Shown here piece after piece: positions 58,051 to 64,000 of a stretch of 64,000 nt of DNA. The notes under the pieces are model-generated. The model was not told where the DNA came from, ran no database searches, and was given only the letters and a program-made list of their open reading frames with translations. This DNA is from Blasia pusilla. Lineage: Eukaryota > Marchantiophyta > Marchantiopsida > Blasiales. Position numbers and translations under genes: made by a program. The DNA lies in assembly GCA_050084515.1 (NCBI GenBank), contig CM114275.1, positions 21,700,001-21,764,000 of the forward strand, written 5' to 3'. How positions within the stretch are numbered: the stretch's first letter is position 1; each line of letters starts with the position of its first letter.

Positions 58051-60614
58051 TTCATTTCTTCTTCACTTGTGGTGTTTGATCACGCATCTCCACCCTTTTA
58101 CCTTAACGTTGTCTACTAATCAGTTTGTTACGTTTCATAGGTGATTATCCAGTTCACGGTACATCGGGGAACTTAAGAAATTACGCAAATTCACGTTGGA
58201 AAACTATATCATAATCTGAATACAGAGAACGGTGGTTTGCAAGTTTAGGTGCCTTGTAATTGGCCTGGGACTTGAGCTTTCTCAACATGGGTAAGGTGGA
58301 AGGTACAACGATTGAAATATTTATTTGATATAAATTTAATTACTTTATTTATTCTATAAATAAAGTTGTTGCATATTTTATAACATTTTTTACTTCTATT
58401 TGATAAGGAGATTTCATAAATTATTTTATAAAAATCATACTACTAAGGGCGTAGGCCCTGGCTAAGAAGCTCCCCATGAAGTCCACGTGTGAAGCCTTCA
58501 TAAACTCAATTATTATTTAATTTTTCCTATACTAAGCTAAGAGTTGAATAGAAAATAATTCTCTTAAATAACATTTTCTTAAATATAAGAATAATTTAAA
58601 AACTAAAATCCCAGAAGAAAAATTACCTCTTTTTCATTATCAATTTAGTTTTTTATTTTATAATTTAAAGAATTATTTCAACATTTAGGAAAAAAACTAA
58701 AACTTTTAATTTCAAGTTAATTTAGGAAGGGAAATTACATCTTACTTTAGAAATATATCATTTAATCTACTTTCAAGATTTAATTCCGGATTTTTAAAGA
58801 ATATTTTGAGACAAACTCTGGATCAAACTGAGTGAATGTTTTCACTAATTGAGAAACTTTGAAGACCCCTATCAAATAAATTCATCAAAATAAGTGATTT
58901 TCTTTTATTTATTGAAAGATCGGGAGTGGAAACTAGATATTATTTCTTCAACATTAATAATTCATTTTTTTTCTTGAGGCAAGTTAGATGTGAGTTTTTT
59001 CATTCCCAATAATTTCACCCCAAGTCACCCGGTGTCGTATAGTAAAATCAGCCAGTGTGTAAATTCCTTCCTCGTTAAGTGTTAGATAGAGTTTTATTAG
59101 TATTAAGTAAATTAATTTAGGAAAAGGAAATTCTCATGTTTAAACCTCTTTATAGTGCCTCTTTTATGTGGGCCCAACTTCAGGAAAAGGGATAATAAAT
59201 AAAAGATGACTTTCTAAAAGTAAAGGAGTGAGGTTGGTGCTTTAATGAAAAGCAAAAGTAGTCTTGGTTGGTAGCTAGATTAGTTAGGGTAATTTTAAAA
59301 ATATCAAGTGGATAAAAGAGGATATTTTGGAAGAGATAAAAGGAAATCTACTTTGGTTAAAATGTGATTGGCTAAGCCTTGACAGGAAGCCATGTTGGAC
59401 AAGATAAGATTAGCTCTATTTTGTACTCTTATGGATCACTTGTGAGTATATAAAGAGGAGGGACCTTCAAGGGTTCATCACCTTCTATTCCACATCTTGA
59501 GTCTCTCGTGTCACTCTTCAGTGTATAGCTTTGGGATTGCTTGCTCTTCCAATGAGAATGGATCACCCCTCTTAGGAGAGTAACTTGACCATGGTCTTTT
59601 CTTCGAGAGGTTTCTAGAATGTGGTGTGTGTGTGGAGAAGAGAGGCTCGTCACATTAGAGGAGTTTCGTCATACTAAAATAGTGAATGTTTTGGCTTGTT
59701 ACTTTCCCAATGAGAGTGGATTACCCCTCTTGGGAGAATAGTTCTGCCAAAACCCATTCTTGAGGAGAGTATAGAATGTTTGTCAAGCATGGATAGAGGT
59801 GGAGCACAAGTTGTGCCCGACTTTCCTTTCCTCAATCCATACCATGTCAAGGTACTCTTCGTAGATAGGCACTAGTTCACTCGCTATTTATTTTATCATT
59901 TTGGGGACGCTTTCATGAACCAGGTCATGCAATCTCCAACTCCGGTGATTCTTCCTATAGTCACATATGGAAAGAGATGGGATTGTACTTTGTATGTCCT
60001 TATATAACGATCGATGGATGTCAATAGGCCTGCTCAAGTAGGCTTTAACACTATTTGTGTTATCTTCCTCATGTACAAGCGTAAAATATTTTATAGGGAT
60101 TTTAAAGTTAGGAATTTCGGGGTCCGATGTTACGAAGAAGTGATCGCCTCGACACTTCCATTTGTGATACCTATCATGAGAGAATGGAGAGTATACATAA
60201 TAATTTTATATTGAAAAAGGAGAACTTCTCAGAGAGTTTACCTTGCATTGACCACGTCTGCCGCAACTAGAAGGTCTGCCCTTACTCAAAGAAAGACTCT
60301 CGACACGACACCGATGCATCGCACGGGCAAAACATTACTTTTAATGAATTTCCTGGAACGAGTTCTCGAAGTCTATTTTCTTTTTATTCCCAATGGGCTG
60401 ATAGCCTGATATTGACATCAACACTAGAACCAGGGGAATGATTTCATCCTTCAAATATTAATTTTTTTTTGATAATTTTGAATTTCAAGATAATTCATTT
60501 AATATCTGGTATCACACTCTTCCCTCTAAAATAACTTTCACTAAGTAGATTCTCAACTATTATATTTAATAAAATCATTTTCTCTTTCTTTTCCCTAAAT
60601 ATCACATGTGAATA
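58051..60614. other. Intergenic, no supported gene
   Basis: The left part is very AT-rich (58320-58900). The phrase CTTTGGGATTGCTTGCTCTTCC then AATGAGA(A/G)TGGAT(C/T)ACCCCTCTT(A/G)GGAGA occurs at about 59531-59580, and its second half recurs at about 59710-59741, an imperfect ~170-bp-spaced duplication. No known domain is seen. Confidence 0.45.
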
Positions 60615-62400
60615 AGGAAGCTCCCTTGCAAAGTTTCAAGTTCAATGCAGTTGTGACCAAAACCTCAAAATTTATAACTTATTTTTTGACCCGCGCCCTT
60701 AAACCTCGAATGAAAATGGAGTCTTTATATTTTTCATCTTGTCCAAGTATGTCATCTTGAGTTGAAACTTGGTAGACATGATCCCCTGGGTGCATGTGTA
60801 TTCCATAAAAATTTTCAAGTCCAATGGAGTTGTGAAGAAAACCTCAAAATTTATGAACTTATGTTTTGACGTGCGCACTTAAATCTCAAATGAAAATGGG
60901 ATCTTTTGATTTTTCAACTGGTCCAAGTATGTCATCTTGAACTAAAACTTGGTAGAAATCATCCCCAATTTGTATTTAGCTCCCTTGAAACTTTTCAACT
61001 CCAATGGATTTGTGACCAAAACCTCAAAATTTATTTACTCATTTTTTGACCCGCGCCCTTAAACCTCCAATGGAGATGGAAGCTTTTGATTTTTCATCTT
61101 GTCCAAGTATGTCATCTTGAGTTGAAACTTTGTACCAATGATCTCCTGGTTGAATTTAGCTCCTTTGAAGAGTTTAAAATCCAATGGAGTTGTGACCAAA
61201 ACCTCAAAATGTATTAGCTCATTTTTTGACCCGCGTCCTTAAACCTTAAATGAAAATGGAGTCCTTTCATTTTTCATCTTGTTTAATTATTTCATCTTAA
61301 AATTAAACTTGGTAGACATGATCCCCTGGGTGTATGTAGCTCCCTTTCAAAGTTTCAACTAAAATTTACTTGTGACCAAAACCTCAAAAGTTCTTTACTA
61401 ATTTTTGACCCGCGCCATTAAAACTCCAATGAAAATGGGATCTTTACATTTTTCATCTTGTCCAAGTATGTCATCTTGAGTTGAAACTTGGTAGACATGA
61501 TCCCTAGTGTGTGGGTAGCACTCTTTAAAAGTTTAAAGTCCAATGGAGTTGGGACCAAAACCTCAAAATTTATTAACTCATTTTTTGACCCGCGCCCTTA
61601 AACCTCTAATGAAGATGGAGTCTTTTCATTTTTCATCTTGTCCAAGTATTTCATCTTGAACTAAAACTCGGTTAACATGATCCCCAGGGTGTATGTAGCC
61701 TCCTTGAAAAGTTTCAAGTAAAATGGAGTTGTGAGCAAAACCTCAAGATTTATTTACTCATTTTTTGATGCTCGCCCTTAAACCTCCAATGAAAATGGCA
61801 TCTTTTCATTTTCATCTTGTCCAAGTATGTCATCTTGAACTAAAACTTGGTAAACATGATCCCCAAGTTGTATGAAGCTAACTTGAAAGTTTCATATAAA
61901 ATAGAGTTGTGACCAAAACCTCAAAATTTATTTACTCATTTTTTGACCGTGCCTTTAAACCTCCAATGAAAATAGGATCTTTTTATTTTGCATCTTGTCC
62001 AAGTATGTTATCTTCATTTAAAACTTGGTGGACATGATCCCCTAGGTGCATGTAACTTCCTTGAAAAGTTTCAAGTCCAATGCAGGTGTGGCCAGAACCT
62101 CAAAATTTATTAACTTATTTCTTGACACTCGCCTTTAAACCTCAAATGAAAATGGGGTCTTTTCTTTTTTCATCTTGTCCAAGTATTTCATCTTGAGTTG
62201 AAACTTGGTAGGCATGATCCACATGGTGTATGTAGCTCCTTTGCAATGTTTGAAGCCCAATGGAGTTGTGACCCAAACCTGAAAATTTATAAAGTCATTT
62301 TTTGACCCGCGCCTTAAACCTTCAATAAAAATAATATATTTTCTTTTTCCATTTTTTCCAAGTATCCCATCTTAAACTGAAATTTGGTACAAGTGATCCT
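60615..62400. repeat. ~180-bp tandem (satellite-like) array, about ten units
   Basis: The phrase TTGTGACCAAAACCTCAAAA recurs near 60638, 60830, 61012, 61191, 61373, 61551, 61731, 61910, 62089 and 62268. Each is followed by a TTTTTGACCCGCGCCCTTAA block, CATCTTGTCCAAGTATGTCA, and a GAAACTTGGTAGACATGATC block. Units diverge by roughly 10-25 percent, and the spacing stays close to 180 bp. No open frame is maintained. Confidence 0.92.
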
Positions 62401-62933
62401 AAAAAGCTCAAATCTTTGCATGTACATCTTCAGTTAAAATGTGGTTTTTTCATTCTTCATCTTATCTAGCTTTTGTTTTTTTGTATAGAAGCTCTTTTTT
62501 TTATCTAAATGCCCAAAAAGAAACTCATGCCACAAATTCACACTTCCCAATTTGACCATCAATGTCAAAAATATTTATTAGCAAGAATGTTACGAAAAGG
62601 GAATTTTTCCAAAATGACATTCGTAAAATAGTCTTTGGAAAAGAAGTTCTGCTACGACTATTTACTAATATGTTTCGCTAAAGTCACAAATTACTCTACT
62701 AGACTAGGTCTAAGGTTGGGTCCGGTGGATTTAGATATAGGCGGTAATTTGGCGGTTCAAGAGCTCGAAGTCGGGTGGATTGGAGACCATTTCCTACGGC
62801 AATTGTTTCATCATCGGAGGAAATATATTAACTATCTATGCCATGATTGATGGGTTGAGAGTTTGGAACAACAGGTATGAAGACATCATTGTCACAAGGC
62901 TCATCAACTAAGTCCACTCTTTCAACATTCAAA

Positions 62934-63026
62934 TATTATGGAGGAGAATCTTGCATAGGTTCACAAGATTCTCCTCCATAATAGGTGCGAGAGTGTTAAA
63001 TCAAAGAGATTTAACACTCTCGCACC
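62934..63026. repeat. Back-to-back double hairpin at a retroelement breakpoint
   Basis: Hairpin 1 has perfect 20-bp arms 62934-62953 and 62964-62983 and a 10-base loop. Hairpin 2 has perfect 19-bp arms 62984-63002 (GGTGCGAGAGTGTTAAATC) and 63008-63026 and a 5-base loop. The two abut without a spacer. The right arm of hairpin 2 is the retroelement's own methyltransferase motif I region on the minus strand, so the left arm is an inverted copy of it made at the break. Confidence 0.9.
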
Positions 63027-64000
63027 CTCCTTGAGACATTGCCACACAAGTATGGTATCTAAAGATATCAATTCTTTAGTCCAAGAGCGCAATCATCACC
63101 TGACTCTATCTGCTCCAAGACACAGATATAACTTTAGCGTTGATTTACTCATCTCGTTTGCACTCCTCAACAAATCAATGTTTGAACCTAACACCAATGA
63201 AGAGGTATTTGCATTATGGGAAGAGACATCCACCATGGCATGTCTCTTTGTGGGACTATCCGCTACCAAGGTGTCCTCCGCATGGATGCTCTCCTCTAAA
63301 AACTCCCTCTTCAACTACTCACTACATGTGAATGTTGCCAACGTGATCACGACATCATCTCGTGGACCACCACTACGCCCTGCAAACCACATAGGTAAAT
63401 GGCTCACTCGTACATCATCTGATCACCACCATGACCAGTAAAAAATTGTATCCTCCCAGAAATCAAGGATGAAACCAAGGGGATACAAGACCCTAATCCC
63501 TACCAACACATCATACAACTTTTTTGGCATTGTAATCGCCCATTGGTATCGTAATCCCACTATTTGATTCATGATCTAGTTGGAGTTTAACAACTAAATC
63601 CTATCAAATCATCTATTACGTGGGTGATACGCTCCTAATAGAGGTCTTTATCTTAGAAGGACAAGGCTGAATGTTGCATTTCCTTAACCCCAATGCTAAA
63701 CACGCCGCCTTTCCTAACATCAAGTGCTACATGCACGAATCAAGTAGAATGGGCCACGGATGGTACACCGTACCTATAGGACTCACAAGCAAAACACTCC
63801 AGCTTGATTGTCCAACAAGACCATACCAGGTGTTACCATGGCTCGCTCTACGGGTGGTTGAGCTCACATATCCACCTACTTTGTCGTCACAGCTTGCCAT
63901 GATTGAGTGAGGGATAGCATTAGTGCATGCTCACAAGGAAGGTCCACCATCTCCTCACCAACTATCTTTGAATAAGAGGCAATCACCTCTCCATACTCAC
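63003..64000 (-). pseudogene. Truncated methyltransferase-gypsy fragment: pre-protease, protease, start of methyltransferase
   Basis: Read on minus from 64000, it matches copy C from about 42850 to 43850. It covers the pre-protease segment, the retropepsin region near 63800-63660, the conserved N-terminal part of the methyltransferase region (AEDTLVADSPTKRHAM, 63270-63225), and methyltransferase motif I at the breakpoint near 63003. A plus-strand frame at 63671-63910 is the antisense of the protease. The element continues beyond the window. Confidence 0.85.

Noticed and set aside
57727-58119. Membrane-like 130-codon gene
   Set aside because: Composition is low in complexity and includes a 60-bp tandem duplication. 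There is no family match and no splice or neighbour support.
60615-62400. CRISPR-like array
   Set aside because: Units of about 180 bp are continuous and diverged, with no short identical repeats or unique spacers, and the window is eukaryotic.
63671-63910. Plus-strand 79-codon gene
   Set aside because: It is the antisense of the retroelement protease; copy C shows the same antisense frame at 42765-43226.

Overview
The window looks like nuclear DNA of a land plant with a repeat-rich, mostly AT-rich genome. The evidence is spliced GT-AG genes for plant-type families (DUF630/DUF632, NERD), decayed Ty3/gypsy and Helitron elements, and long gene-free stretches. A non-seed plant is possible, because cytosine methyltransferases carried by retrotransposons have, to my knowledge, been reported in a charophyte alga and in dinoflagellates. 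The species cannot be told from the sequence. No rRNA, tRNA or CRISPR was seen.

Three host genes can be supported. (1) 15811-17147 (-): an atypical Nudix hydrolase resembling GDP-mannose mannosyl hydrolase, with its 5' end unresolved. (2) 23497-27358 (-): a 751-residue DUF630/DUF632 protein with an N-terminal acylation motif, in four exons whose phases all agree. (3) 50064-54285 (+): a 372-residue NERD (nuclease-related) protein, in seven exons whose phases all agree.

Most of the rest is mobile DNA. Two nearly full-length Ty3/gypsy elements of one unusual lineage lie at 505-10165 (copy B) and 39217-48928 (copy C). A solo terminal repeat lies at 11578-12189. Truncated relatives sit at both edges, 1-438 (-) and 63003-64000 (-). 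The order is gag, protease, DNA cytosine-5 methyltransferase (DNMT3-like motif order), reverse transcriptase, RNase H, DDE integrase, PHD finger. The ends are also unusual. Instead of two identical LTRs, both copies have a split layout A1-internal-B1-A2-B2, ending TGT...ACA and flanked by 4-bp repeats. That layout is known from PAT-type tyrosine-recombinase elements, not from integrase elements. All copies are decayed, and many stops are TAG where the sister copy has CAG.

Helitron relics form a second layer. There are helicase remnants at about 32007-32824 and 36320-36470, and a family of about 150-235 bp non-autonomous copies with TCTATATTATTATTGG-like starts and CTAG ends, some placed end to end. 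Other features are a roughly 180-bp tandem array at 60615-62400 (about ten units), a roughly 370-bp GC-rich dispersed repeat (29624-29992 and, inverted, 37539-37912), and two sites of back-to-back near-perfect hairpins (13275-13355 and 62934-63026). The second hairpin site lies exactly at the broken end of the truncated retroelement, which suggests fold-back repair of DNA ends.

The most promising undescribed system is the gypsy lineage that combines its own DNA methyltransferase, a PHD reader and split terminal repeats.
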